Notes: generated by a model not told the origin, from the letters alone. Counted from the first letter of the stretch, positions 1-6,379 are shown. The stretch is DNA of 7,612 bases from Cryomorphaceae bacterium (GCA_022565745.1 JAIUMB010000110.1:1-7612), one strand, 5' to 3'. Program-made: numbers and translations.

Positions 1-608
1 AAGTGATTGTATGTATCACGGAAGGTATTCCGGTAAAAGACATGATTACTGTTAAGGAATACATCAAAGCCTACGACTGTACATTGATTGGCCCCAATTG
101 TCCTGGAGTAATTACTGCCGAAGAGGCTAAAGTGGGAATCATGCCGGGTTTTGTTTTCAAAAAAGGCAATATTGGTATTGTATCAAAGTCTGGAACTTTG
201 ACTTACGAAGCAGCCGACCAAGTGGTGAAAGCTGGTTTGGGTATCACTACGGCCATCGGTATCGGTGGTGACCCAATCATTGGAACCACCACCCTTGAAG
301 CAGTAAAGTTGCTTATGAACGACGACGAAACTGAAGGCATTGTCATGATTGGCGAAATTGGCGGGAACCTCGAAGCTTTAGCCGCAGAGTGGATTAAAGC
401 CAATGGCACCAAGCCCGTTGTTGGTTTTATTGCTGGTGAAACAGCACCTGCCGGTCGTACCATGGGGCACGCTGGAGCAATTGTTGGCGGAAAAGACGAT
501 ACTGCACAAGCCAAGAAAGCCATCATGCGTGAATCGGGAATTCATGTTGTAGATTCACCAGCAGAGATTGGCACGCGTATGGCTGAGCTTTTAAAAGTGA
601 ATGCCTAA
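1..608 (+). CDS. sucD: Succinyl-CoA ligase (ADP/GDP-forming) subunit alpha, 5'-truncated by window edge
   Basis: This is the alpha subunit of succinyl-CoA synthetase, the cytoplasmic TCA-cycle enzyme that interconverts succinyl-CoA and succinate with nucleotide phosphorylation. About 201 residues are visible. The family is about 290 residues long, so roughly 90 N-terminal residues, including most of the CoA-binding Rossmann domain, lie left of the window. The first full codon is a GTG at 3, and it is internal (Val), not a start. Visible family motifs, numbered from that codon, are CITEGIP (4-10), GPNCPG (30-35), SKSGTLTYE (61-69), GIGGDP (86-91), GEIGG (117-121) and GRTMGHAGAI (151-160). His156 of the last motif (codon 468-470) is the active-site histidine that is phosphorylated in this family. 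The gene ends with TAA and is followed by an intrinsic terminator, so it is probably the last gene of its transcript. The partner subunit sucC is not in the window. The identity is secure. Confidence 0.97.
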   Translation, partial: VIVCITEGIPVKDMITVKEYIKAYDCTLIGPNCPGVITAEEAKVGIMPGFVFKKGNIGIVSKSGTLTYEAADQVVKAGLGITTAIGIGGDPIIGTTTLEAVKLLMNDDETEGIVMIGEIGGNLEALAAEWIKANGTKPVVGFIAGETAPAGRTMGHAGAIVGGKDDTAQAKKAIMRESGIHVVDSPAEIGTRMAELLKVNA

Positions 609-695
609 TTACATTCTGGTGGTCATCCTCCGGTTGACCCCATGAGCATCTCTTTAAATCGCCTTACAAGCTTTATTTAAATGACTTTATATAAT

Positions 696-734
696 GAAAG
701 CCGAAAGTTTTTACTTTTGGCTTTCGTTGTTTTT
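696..734 (+). terminator. Rho-independent terminator after sucD
   Basis: The arms gaaagccgaaag (696-707) and cttttggctttc (714-725) form a 12-bp stem with one G-U pair around a 6-nt loop. A U-rich tail, gttgttttt (726-734), follows. It lies 88 nt after the sucD stop and separates sucD from the SPOR-like gene. The stem and tail are seen directly; the terminator function is inferred. Confidence 0.8.
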
Positions 735-745
735 AGGTATCTTCG
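716..745 (+). promoter_or_regulatory. Possible Bacteroidota-type promoter for the SPOR-like gene
   Basis: A TTTG at 716-719 is followed 18 nt later by TATCTTCG at 738-745. This matches the Bacteroidota -33/-7 pattern (TTTG, about 19 nt, TAnnTTTG) with one mismatch in the -7 box. It would give a leader of roughly 25-30 nt before the ATG at 779. The -33 element lies inside the 3' arm of the preceding terminator. Such short motifs occur by chance, so this is only a candidate. Confidence 0.3.
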
Positions 746-778
746 CCATAATCAGAAATACAATCAATCAAGCACATC

Positions 779-1312
779 ATGTCACTACCTCCCGAAATAG
801 AAAAAAAGCTCTCCTTGCTGGAAAAGGAGAACAGAACGTTGAGAAATGAAACATCCTCAGCCAAGGCGTCCTCCTCAACCGCAAAGAGTGTTGCTTATTT
901 AATGAGCATTTTATTTTTATTTGCAGTGGTTTTTATCGCTTGGCTCTGGCGGGATGAAGGCAAACTGTTTGGAGCAGAGAAATCTTCTGCTGCAGATACC
1001 GTTTATGTTGAAGTGGAGGCCGAATTGCCGATTGAAAAAACTTCACCATGGAACAAAGGCTTGTTTTTCTGTGTACAAATAGGGGCGTATAAACAAGTTG
1101 ACCTTTCTCTATACTCCGAGAAATATACCTTTTTTCGTTATCATCTTCAAGACGACCTGTACAAGTATACATTAGGGATATTTTCTACTTACGAGCAAGC
1201 CCACGATTTTCGCAAGGAAGTTCAGCGCCTTGGTCTTAAAGATGCCTTTGTTCAAGCGATCTATAATGGAGAAGCCATACCTATAGAAAAAGCTCTGGAA
1301 ATGAAGGATTAG
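779..1312 (+). CDS. Membrane-anchored SPOR-like domain protein, function unknown
   Basis: The product is a 177-residue protein that I do not recognise as a named gene. Residues 5-27 are charged and heptad-like (EIEKKLSLLEKENRTLRNE), suggesting a short cytoplasmic coiled coil. Residues about 38-57 form one hydrophobic helix that would act as an uncleaved signal anchor, placing the rest in the periplasm. Residues about 60-93 form a polar linker. Residues about 95-167 look like a SPOR domain: FFCVQIGAY at the start, a central YTLGIFSTYEQAHDFRKEV, then LGLKDAFVQAIYNGEAI. SPOR domains of other proteins bind peptidoglycan stripped of stem peptides, often at division sites, so an envelope or septal role is inferred. 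The ATG at 779 is chosen because it gives the complete coiled coil and anchor; no Shine-Dalgarno is present, as is usual in Bacteroidota. Terminator and riboswitch sequences isolate it from its neighbours, so it probably forms a single-gene unit. Confidence 0.8.
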   Translation: MSLPPEIEKKLSLLEKENRTLRNETSSAKASSSTAKSVAYLMSILFLFAVVFIAWLWRDEGKLFGAEKSSAADTVYVEVEAELPIEKTSPWNKGLFFCVQIGAYKQVDLSLYSEKYTFFRYHLQDDLYKYTLGIFSTYEQAHDFRKEVQRLGLKDAFVQAIYNGEAIPIEKALEMKD

Positions 1313-1363
1313 AATACTCTTTTTTTCTTTGAATACCTCCTTCAATATTCCCTTTGTCAAATG

Positions 1364-1371
1364 TATATTTG
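1364..1371 (+). promoter_or_regulatory. Candidate -7 promoter element for the metH riboswitch transcript
   Basis: TATATTTG at 1364-1371 is a perfect match to the Bacteroidota -7 consensus TAnnTTTG. It lies only 5 nt before the P1 helix of the SAM riboswitch, so transcription would start at the very 5' edge of the aptamer, as expected for a riboswitch leader. The -33 side is weak: only TTCAA is found at the expected distance (1341-1345). The position relative to the aptamer raises confidence. Confidence 0.5.
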
Positions 1372-1375
1372 CCCT

Positions 1376-1475
1376 GCTTATCCAGAAAGACGGAGGGGAC
1401 GGCCCTGTGATGTCTTGGCAACCGCGCAGTTAGCGAAAGGTGCCAATTCCGACCTCTAATTGAGGAAAGATGAGC
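1376..1475 (+). promoter_or_regulatory. SAM-I (S-box) riboswitch aptamer upstream of metH
   Basis: The sequence carries the S-box conserved core: GGAGGG with GGCCCTGTGA (1392-1410), GGCAACC (1417-1423), GGTGCCAATTCC (1439-1450) and GAAAGATGAG (1465-1474). The expected helices can be drawn by hand. P1 is 1376-1382 with 1469-1475 (7 bp, one G-U). P2a is 1387-1391 with 1412-1416. P2b is 1394-1397 with 1403-1406. P3 is 1417-1420 with 1441-1444, continuing as 1422-1423 with 1439-1440 and 1425-1427 with 1433-1435. P4 is 1453-1456 with 1462-1465. GG in the P2b loop (1401-1402) can make the usual pseudoknot with CC at 1449-1450. The first P2b loop base is G1398, where the consensus I recall has A. 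The family senses S-adenosylmethionine and represses methionine or SAM synthesis genes when SAM is high, which fits metH directly downstream. Confidence 0.95.
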
Positions 1476-1559
1476 GGTGGGGTATCTCTTAGTATCTCAT
1501 TGATTTCATCACCTTCTTTCCGGATAGTGTTTATTTGTAAATGAAAATGACAAATCCGG
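1476..1559 (+). promoter_or_regulatory. Putative translational expression platform of the SAM riboswitch
   Basis: No stem followed by a U-tract is visible between the aptamer and metH, so a transcriptional terminator is unlikely. Instead, CCGGAT at 1520-1525 is perfectly complementary to ATCCGG at 1554-1559. That helix would place the metH ATG at 1541 in its 28-nt loop. The same region (1515-1527) can alternatively pair with 1378-1390, the 5' side of P1 and P2a: 11 Watson-Crick pairs, one G-U and one mismatch over 13 positions. These pairings are mutually exclusive and consistent with SAM-induced closing of translation. The complementarity is seen directly; the mechanism is inferred. Confidence 0.5.
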
Positions 1560-4500
1560 TAATGACGAAGACAACAACTACACTTCCTATAGATTTATTG
1601 GTCAAGGAACGCATCCTTGTACTAGATGGGGCCATGGGCACGATGATTCAGCAATATAAGCTGGAGGAAGACGATTATCGTGGAGAGCGATTTAAGGCGC
1701 ACCCCGATTCGTTAAAAGGCAACAACGATTTGCTGTCCATCACCCAGCCACACATCATCAAAACCATTCACGAAGCATACTTTGAGGCCGGTGCCGATAT
1801 AGCGGAAACCAATACCTTTAACAGTACTTCCATTGCTCAGGCCGATTATGGGTTAGAGGATTTGGTATACGAACTGAATTTTCAATCTGCGAGGTTGGCG
1901 CGAGAAGCTGCAGATTTGTTTACGGCTCGTCAACCCGATAAACCAAGGTTTGTTGCCGGAAGTATTGGCCCTACCAATCGCACGGCATCTATTTCTCCAG
2001 ATGTAAACAATCCGGGCTATCGGGCTATTTCGTTTGATGAATTGAAATGGGCTTATCGCGAACAAATCACTGCACTTATCGATGGGGGGGTAGATTTGCT
2101 TTTGGTGGAAACGGTATTTGATACCTTGAATGCCAAAGCAGCCCTTAATGCCATTGAAGAGGTTTATGAAGAAAAGCAACTACGATTGCCCATTATGGTC
2201 TCTGGCACAATAACCGACAACAGCGGAAGAACGTTATCTGGACAAACGGTGGAGGCCTTTTTAATTTCCCTTCAGCATATGCCGTTACTGAGCTTAGGAC
2301 TCAATTGTGCGTTGGGTGCTCAGCAGATGTTGCCACATTTAAAGGATTTAGCTAAAGCAGCGCCTTTTTATGTCAGCGCACACCCCAATGCAGGTTTACC
2401 TAACGCCTTTGGTGAATACGACGAAGATCCAGTTCAAATGCGTGCCAATATTCGTGAGTTTTTGCAAAACAATTGCATCAACATCATCGGTGGATGCTGT
2501 GGCACAACACCAGAGCACATTCGCTTGATCGCAGAGGAATCGGCTAAGTTTAAGCCTCGTGAACCCAATGAAAAACCGAAGGTGTTGCAGCTTAGTGGAC
2601 TGGAGCCCTTTGAACACCGTGAAAACATAAACTTTGTCAATGTTGGTGAACGTACCAATATTACAGGGTCGCGCAAGTTTAAACGTCTCATGGTAGAAGA
2701 AAAATATGAAGAAGCTGTTGAAATAGCACGCCAGCAAGTGGAAAACGGCGCCCAAATCATCGACGTAAACGTAGATGATGGCATGCTGGACTCCGAACAG
2801 GTCATGCAGGATTTCTTAAACCTCATGGCCGCAGAACCGGATATTGCTCGTGTGCCTATTATGATAGATTCCTCTAAGTGGACGGTATTGGAAGCCGGTC
2901 TTAAGTGCGTTCAAGGCAAGGCCATTGTCAACTCAATATCTCTTAAAGAAGGAGAGGAGGTGTTTATTCAACAAGCCAAGACCATCAAGCGCTACGGCGC
3001 GGCTGTTGTGGTTATGGCCTTCGATGAAGTGGGACAAGCAGATACATATGAGAGACGCATTGAGATTTGCAAACGCGCCTATAAAATTCTAATCGAGCAA
3101 GTAGGTTTTCCGCCACACGACATCATCTTTGATCCAAACATACTGACCATCGCTACAGGAATGGATGAGCACAATCGCTTTGCCATTGATTTTATCGAAG
3201 CTGTTCAATGGATAAAAACCAATCTGCACGGTGCACGTACCAGCGGTGGAGTTAGTAATTTGTCCTTTAGTTTTCGTGGTAATGAGCCCGTGCGCGAGGC
3301 TATGCATACCGCGTTTTTGTACCACGCCATCAAGGCCGGATTGGATATGGGCATTGTTAATGCCGGACAAGTAGGCGTATATTCCGATATACCCCAAGAC
3401 CTACTTGAGCATGTAGAAGACGTCATTTTTGATCGTCGTTCCGATGCTACCGAGCGAATGATTGACTTTGCCGCGCAATTTACTGGTACTACACGTAAGC
3501 AGGAGAAGGACATGAGCTGGCGGGAGCTACCCATTCGAGAGCGACTGACCCACAGTTTGGTCAAGGGTATCGACGAGTTTATCATTGAAGATACCGCCGA
3601 AATGTACAAGCAACTACAAAACCCGTTACAAGTTATTGAAGGGCCACTAATGGACGGGATGAACGTAGTGGGCGATCTGTTTGGTGAAGGGAAAATGTTT
3701 TTACCTCAGGTGGTGAAAAGTGCACGGGTGATGAAAAAATCGGTGGCGTATTTAGAACCCTTTCTACTGGAAATGAAAGCAGCACAACCTACCAGTAGGC
3801 AAAACAAGGGCAAGGTGCTTATGGCTACGGTGAAAGGTGATGTGCATGATATAGGCAAAAACATTGTGGCGGTGGTGCTGCAGTGCAACAATTACGAGGT
3901 TATTGATTTAGGTGTGATGGTTCCTGCCGACAAGATTTTGGACACGGCTGTTACAGAAGGTGTGGACGTCATTGGATTGAGTGGATTGATTACACCATCG
4001 CTTGATGAGATGGTTAGTGTGGCGAAGGAAATGACGCAACGCGGCATGAATTTACCTTTATTAATTGGCGGCGCCACAACCAGCAGAGCCCATACTGCTG
4101 TTAAAATTGCGCCAGAGTACCAAAATCCCGTGGTACATGTTTTAGATGCCTCACGCTCTGTACCCGTAGTTTCCAGTTTGCTCAGCGAGGAGCAACGAGA
4201 TTCCTTTGCCGATAACATCAAACAAGACTACGATCGTTTGCGCGAGGGTTTTTTGAAAAAACGGGATGAGAAGCCATTGGTTGGTATTGATGATGCGCGT
4301 AAAAAAGCCTTGGCAATTGATTTTGAAATGGAAAAACCACCGCAACCCAAGCGTGTGAACAGCATTGTAGATTGGCAGCCTGACGTGGATACCCTGCGGC
4401 CATACATCGATTGGACACCATTTTTTCAAGCGTGGGAATTGCACGGTCGTTTTCCGAAAATATTAGAGGACGAGCTCGTTGGCGCCGAAGCTAAAAAACT

Positions 4501-5218
4501 TTACGACGATGCCTTAGTTATGCTTGATAAATTAAGTCAAGATTCACGCATTCAAGCCCGTGGGGTTAGTGGTATTTTTCCTGCCACACGAAAAGGAGAC
4601 GACATAGAATTGAGCGGCGGAAAATACACTGTGCATACGTTGCGTCAGCAGCAACAAAAAGCAGCAAAAGCAAACAACCACGCTCTGGCCGATTTTATCG
4701 CTCAATCCAACGATCACTTGGGGGCGTTTGCCGTTCATATATTTGGCGCTGAGGAAGTGGCTAAGGTTTACGAAGCTGAAAAAGACGACTACAACGCCAT
4801 CATGGTTAAAGTACTTTGCGACCGTTTGGCTGAGGCCTTTGCCGAGTATTTGCACGAGCGCATTCGACGAGAGGAGTGGGGCTACGAAACAGAAGAGGCC
4901 TTATCCAACGAAGACCTCATCCGTGAACGCTATCAAGGCATTCGTCCGGCACCAGGTTATCCAGCCTGTCCCGATCACCTTGAAAAACCAACCATTTGGC
5001 AGTTGTTAAGCGTAGAGCAACGTACCGGCGGTACGTTGACCGAGTCCTTAGCCATGTCACCTGCCTCTAGTGTGAGTGGCTGGTATTTTGCCCACCCAAA
5101 AGCCAAATACTTTGGGGTAGGTCGCATTGGTAAAGACCAAGTGGAGGACTACGCCAAACGCCGAGGTATGTCGGTAGAGGATGTGGAAAAGTGGTTGGCG
5201 CCGGTATTGAATTACTGA
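1541..5218 (+). CDS. metH: Cobalamin-dependent methionine synthase (5-methyltetrahydrofolate-homocysteine methyltransferase)
   Basis: MetH transfers a methyl group from 5-methyl-tetrahydrofolate via cob(I)alamin to homocysteine, giving methionine, in the cytoplasm. The 1225 residues match the usual full length (about 1227 in E. coli), with all modules in order. The homocysteine domain (about 20-340) has zinc ligands Cys256 and Cys319-Cys320 (IIGGCC). The pterin domain (about 362-640) begins FVNVGERTNITGSRKF. The cap (about 655-745) is followed by the B12 domain (about 755-890) with Asp767-x-His769-x-x-Gly772, His769 being the cobalt ligand, plus Ser820 in GLITPS and IGGATTSR (842-849). The C-terminal SAM-binding activation domain (about 910-1225) includes RPAPGYPACPDH (1135-1146), so reductive reactivation should be intact. 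Start: ATG 1541 gives the longest frame; ATGs at 1547 and 1562 are also possible, since family conservation begins only near residue 20. Expression is likely controlled by the SAM riboswitch just upstream. No metF follows; the next gene is convergent. Confidence 0.98.
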   Translation: MKMTNPVMTKTTTTLPIDLLVKERILVLDGAMGTMIQQYKLEEDDYRGERFKAHPDSLKGNNDLLSITQPHIIKTIHEAYFEAGADIAETNTFNSTSIAQADYGLEDLVYELNFQSARLAREAADLFTARQPDKPRFVAGSIGPTNRTASISPDVNNPGYRAISFDELKWAYREQITALIDGGVDLLLVETVFDTLNAKAALNAIEEVYEEKQLRLPIMVSGTITDNSGRTLSGQTVEAFLISLQHMPLLSLGLNCALGAQQMLPHLKDLAKAAPFYVSAHPNAGLPNAFGEYDEDPVQMRANIREFLQNNCINIIGGCCGTTPEHIRLIAEESAKFKPREPNEKPKVLQLSGLEPFEHRENINFVNVGERTNITGSRKFKRLMVEEKYEEAVEIARQQVENGAQIIDVNVDDGMLDSEQVMQDFLNLMAAEPDIARVPIMIDSSKWTVLEAGLKCVQGKAIVNSISLKEGEEVFIQQAKTIKRYGAAVVVMAFDEVGQADTYERRIEICKRAYKILIEQVGFPPHDIIFDPNILTIATGMDEHNRFAIDFIEAVQWIKTNLHGARTSGGVSNLSFSFRGNEPVREAMHTAFLYHAIKAGLDMGIVNAGQVGVYSDIPQDLLEHVEDVIFDRRSDATERMIDFAAQFTGTTRKQEKDMSWRELPIRERLTHSLVKGIDEFIIEDTAEMYKQLQNPLQVIEGPLMDGMNVVGDLFGEGKMFLPQVVKSARVMKKSVAYLEPFLLEMKAAQPTSRQNKGKVLMATVKGDVHDIGKNIVAVVLQCNNYEVIDLGVMVPADKILDTAVTEGVDVIGLSGLITPSLDEMVSVAKEMTQRGMNLPLLIGGATTSRAHTAVKIAPEYQNPVVHVLDASRSVPVVSSLLSEEQRDSFADNIKQDYDRLREGFLKKRDEKPLVGIDDARKKALAIDFEMEKPPQPKRVNSIVDWQPDVDTLRPYIDWTPFFQAWELHGRFPKILEDELVGAEAKKLYDDALVMLDKLSQDSRIQARGVSGIFPATRKGDDIELSGGKYTVHTLRQQQQKAAKANNHALADFIAQSNDHLGAFAVHIFGAEEVAKVYEAEKDDYNAIMVKVLCDRLAEAFAEYLHERIRREEWGYETEEALSNEDLIRERYQGIRPAPGYPACPDHLEKPTIWQLLSVEQRTGGTLTESLAMSPASSVSGWYFAHPKAKYFGVGRIGKDQVEDYAKRRGMSVEDVEKWLAPVLNY

Positions 5219-5367
5219 TGGCACTTCGGACGCTGTGAACACGAGATTGCGATTAGTATAAGCCCAAAATTTTTTGTCTTTTGTGGTTTTCGCAAGTTGA
5301 AAATTTAGCGGCAACGAAATTCAGCGTGCATCTGTGATTCATGTCGCCATCTTAGTTTATGGCCAGT
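5219..5367. other. Convergent intergenic gap between metH and the TSUP gene, no clear feature
   Basis: These 149 bp separate the 3' ends of two convergent genes, where a bidirectional terminator would be expected. There are T-rich runs at 5268-5290 and a weak, wobble-rich 7-bp hairpin (GGTTTTC with GAAAATT, about 5286-5306). No GC-rich stem followed by a T-run is visible on either strand. No small gene is supported here. Confidence 0.5.
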
Positions 5368-6156
5368 CTACTTAATTTGAATCAAATCAAACATTTCTAG
5401 TATCGAAAAAACCAATGCTACCACCAGCACCCGCTTTGTCCACACAAAGGCCTTGGGGTGATAGAGAACGTAGCGTGCACCAATCCAAGCGCCTGCAACT
5501 TGTCCTACGGCAACAGTGATTCCAGCTTTCCAGTCGATGGTTGATGAGAAGGCAAAGACGAAGAAAGGTGCAGTGGCCAATACCAAGCCGAGGATCAGTT
5601 TGATGATATTGGCATCCTTGATGCTGTAACGTGAAATTAGAACAAGAAGTGATAGCATAAGTATGCCTACACCCATTTGAATAAACCCCGTATATACGCC
5701 GACGAAGAAAAACAACACATATCCCAGTTTACTCCTTTTCGGTCGATGAGGATCGGTGGAGATGTTCCAGCGTTTTGGATCTAATAAAAAGGAGGCGAGC
5801 AGGAGTACCATCAAGACACCTATGATTCGCTTGAGCAAGATTTCATCGATGTCCACCGCAAGGAAAGCGCCTAAGATGCTACCGATGATGGAGGGGATAA
5901 ACACCCATTTGGCTTCATTGTAGAGCATGCGGGTTCGCTTGGTTTTGCGCAAACTCACTACCGAAGTGATGGTTTGCAGAAAGGCACCAACACGGTTGGT
6001 TCCGTTGGCTAAAGTAGGGGGTAGACCGAGAAAGATTAGCGCACTCAAGGTAAGTGCAGAGCCGTTTCCCGCAACGGTATTAATGATACCCGCACCAAAT
6101 CCACACAAAATCAAAATGACAATTTCCCAAGTCCCTAAATCAATTTCCTGCATCAT
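5368..6156 (-). CDS. TauE/SafE (TSUP) family membrane transport protein
   Basis: This is a 262-residue polytopic inner-membrane protein of the TSUP (TauE/SafE, formerly DUF81) type. Members are proposed exporters or importers of sulfite, sulfoacetate or other small organic anions; the substrate cannot be read from this sequence. The first half starts with the family-typical GFGAGIINTVAGNGSALTLSAL (about 19-40), then LGLPPTLANGTNRVG (43-57). The second half repeats the pattern with FFFVGVYTGFIQMGVGILMLSLL (149-171) and a K-DAN-IK segment (180-186). Hydrophobic segments lie at roughly 11-29, 33-46, 86-101, 109-125, 145-160, 162-176, 185-204, 209-227 and 242-257, giving about eight or nine membrane passes. 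The start is the first of two adjacent ATGs (complement of 6154-6156; the second is 6151-6153); no Shine-Dalgarno is seen. It is convergent with metH and divergent from coaE. A sulfur-metabolism link to metH is tempting, but orientation gives no support for co-regulation. Confidence 0.88.
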   Translation of the reverse strand: MMQEIDLGTWEIVILILCGFGAGIINTVAGNGSALTLSALIFLGLPPTLANGTNRVGAFLQTITSVVSLRKTKRTRMLYNEAKWVFIPSIIGSILGAFLAVDIDEILLKRIIGVLMVLLLASFLLDPKRWNISTDPHRPKRSKLGYVLFFFVGVYTGFIQMGVGILMLSLLVLISRYSIKDANIIKLILGLVLATAPFFVFAFSSTIDWKAGITVAVGQVAGAWIGARYVLYHPKAFVWTKRVLVVALVFSILEMFDLIQIK

Positions 6157-6250
6157 GCTTAACCATTTTGTTTGCTAAAAATCAACAATATATTTTATTG
6201 GTTGCTGGTGCTTTTAAGCCAGAATTAAAAGCTTGGAATCTGTGCTGAAG

Positions 6251-6293
6251 TATGTTTGTCACCGTAACAATCCTAAGGCAGCTAAGGTACGGT
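6251..6293 (+). promoter_or_regulatory. Candidate promoter followed by an imperfect inverted repeat upstream of coaE
   Basis: TATGTTTG at 6251-6258 is a perfect match to the Bacteroidota -7 consensus. A -33-like CTTG at 6232-6235 is 15 nt away, closer than ideal. Immediately downstream, ACCGTA (6261-6266) and TACGGT (6288-6293) form a perfect 6-bp inverted repeat. CCT/AGG (6272-6274 and 6285-6287) could stack inside it past a 5-nt bulge. CTAAGG is also directly repeated at 6273-6278 and 6282-6287. This could be a leader hairpin of a long coaE transcript or a protein-binding site. Confidence 0.3.
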
Positions 6294-6302
6294 AAAGGTG
6301 TA

Positions 6303-6324
6303 TTTTTTGACAAGGATCAAAAAA
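6303..6324. promoter_or_regulatory. Perfect palindrome resembling a Crp/Fnr-family operator
   Basis: TTTTTTGA (6303-6310) and TCAAAAAA (6317-6324) are perfect inverted repeats separated by CAAGGA. The core TTGAC-AAGG-ATCAA (6307-6320) matches the Fnr-type consensus TTGAT-N4-ATCAA at 9 of 10 positions. It sits in the 223-bp divergent region between the TSUP gene and coaE, centred about 66 bp before the coaE ATG and directly upstream of a candidate coaE -33/-7 pair. The palindrome is seen directly. Binding by a Crp/Fnr regulator, and which gene it would control, are inferred. An AT-rich hairpin with no regulatory role is the alternative. Confidence 0.45.
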
Positions 6325-6325
6325 G

Positions 6326-6357
6326 TGTGCATTCACTCTAACATTTTATTATCTTAG
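6326..6357 (+). promoter_or_regulatory. Possible coaE proximal promoter
   Basis: TGTG at 6326-6329 is followed 20 nt later by TATCTTAG at 6350-6357. Each box has one mismatch to the Bacteroidota TTTG / TAnnTTTG pattern. It would start transcription near 6363, leaving a leader of about 17 nt before the coaE ATG at 6380. The spacing is good but both boxes are imperfect, so confidence is low. Confidence 0.3.
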
Positions 6358-6379
6358 CGCATTAAATTTACATTGTCAT

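Noticed and set aside
621..639. GGTCA/TGACC hairpin just after the sucD stop.
   Set aside because: It is only 5 bp with a 9-nt loop and no U-tract. The terminator at 696-734 is far stronger.
1303..1343. GAAGGA/TCCTTC inverted repeat and GAATAC direct repeat around a T-rich run after the SPOR-like gene, as a possible terminator.
   Set aside because: The T-run (1320-1326) lies inside the loop rather than after the stem, and the spacing is too long for an intrinsic terminator.
2084..2090. Run of seven G within metH, a possible slippage or phase-variation tract.
   Set aside because: The frame is intact on both sides and encodes the expected DGGVDLLLVET of the family. A single 7-mer is weak evidence for phase variation in a core enzyme.
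1853..4855. Several long open frames on the minus strand opposite metH.
   Set aside because: They show no recognisable protein features and lie fully inside a strongly conserved coding gene, so they are antisense shadows.
5262..5310. T-rich stretch after metH as a terminator.
   Set aside because: No GC-rich stem precedes the T-runs, and the only hairpin relies on wobble pairs and lacks a T-tail.
5368..6156. Functional pairing of the TSUP protein with metH as a sulfur or methionine export module.
   Set aside because: The genes converge, no S-box or other shared control precedes the TSUP gene, and TSUP substrates cannot be assigned by sequence alone.
6269..6287. Resemblance of AATCCTAAGGCAGCTAA to the conserved 23S rRNA segment that is also the I-CeuI site (GGTCCTAAGGTAGCGAA).
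   Set aside because: About 13 of 17 positions agree, but the flanks do not resemble 23S rRNA and the stretch is short. It is better treated as coincidence than as an rRNA fragment or homing site.
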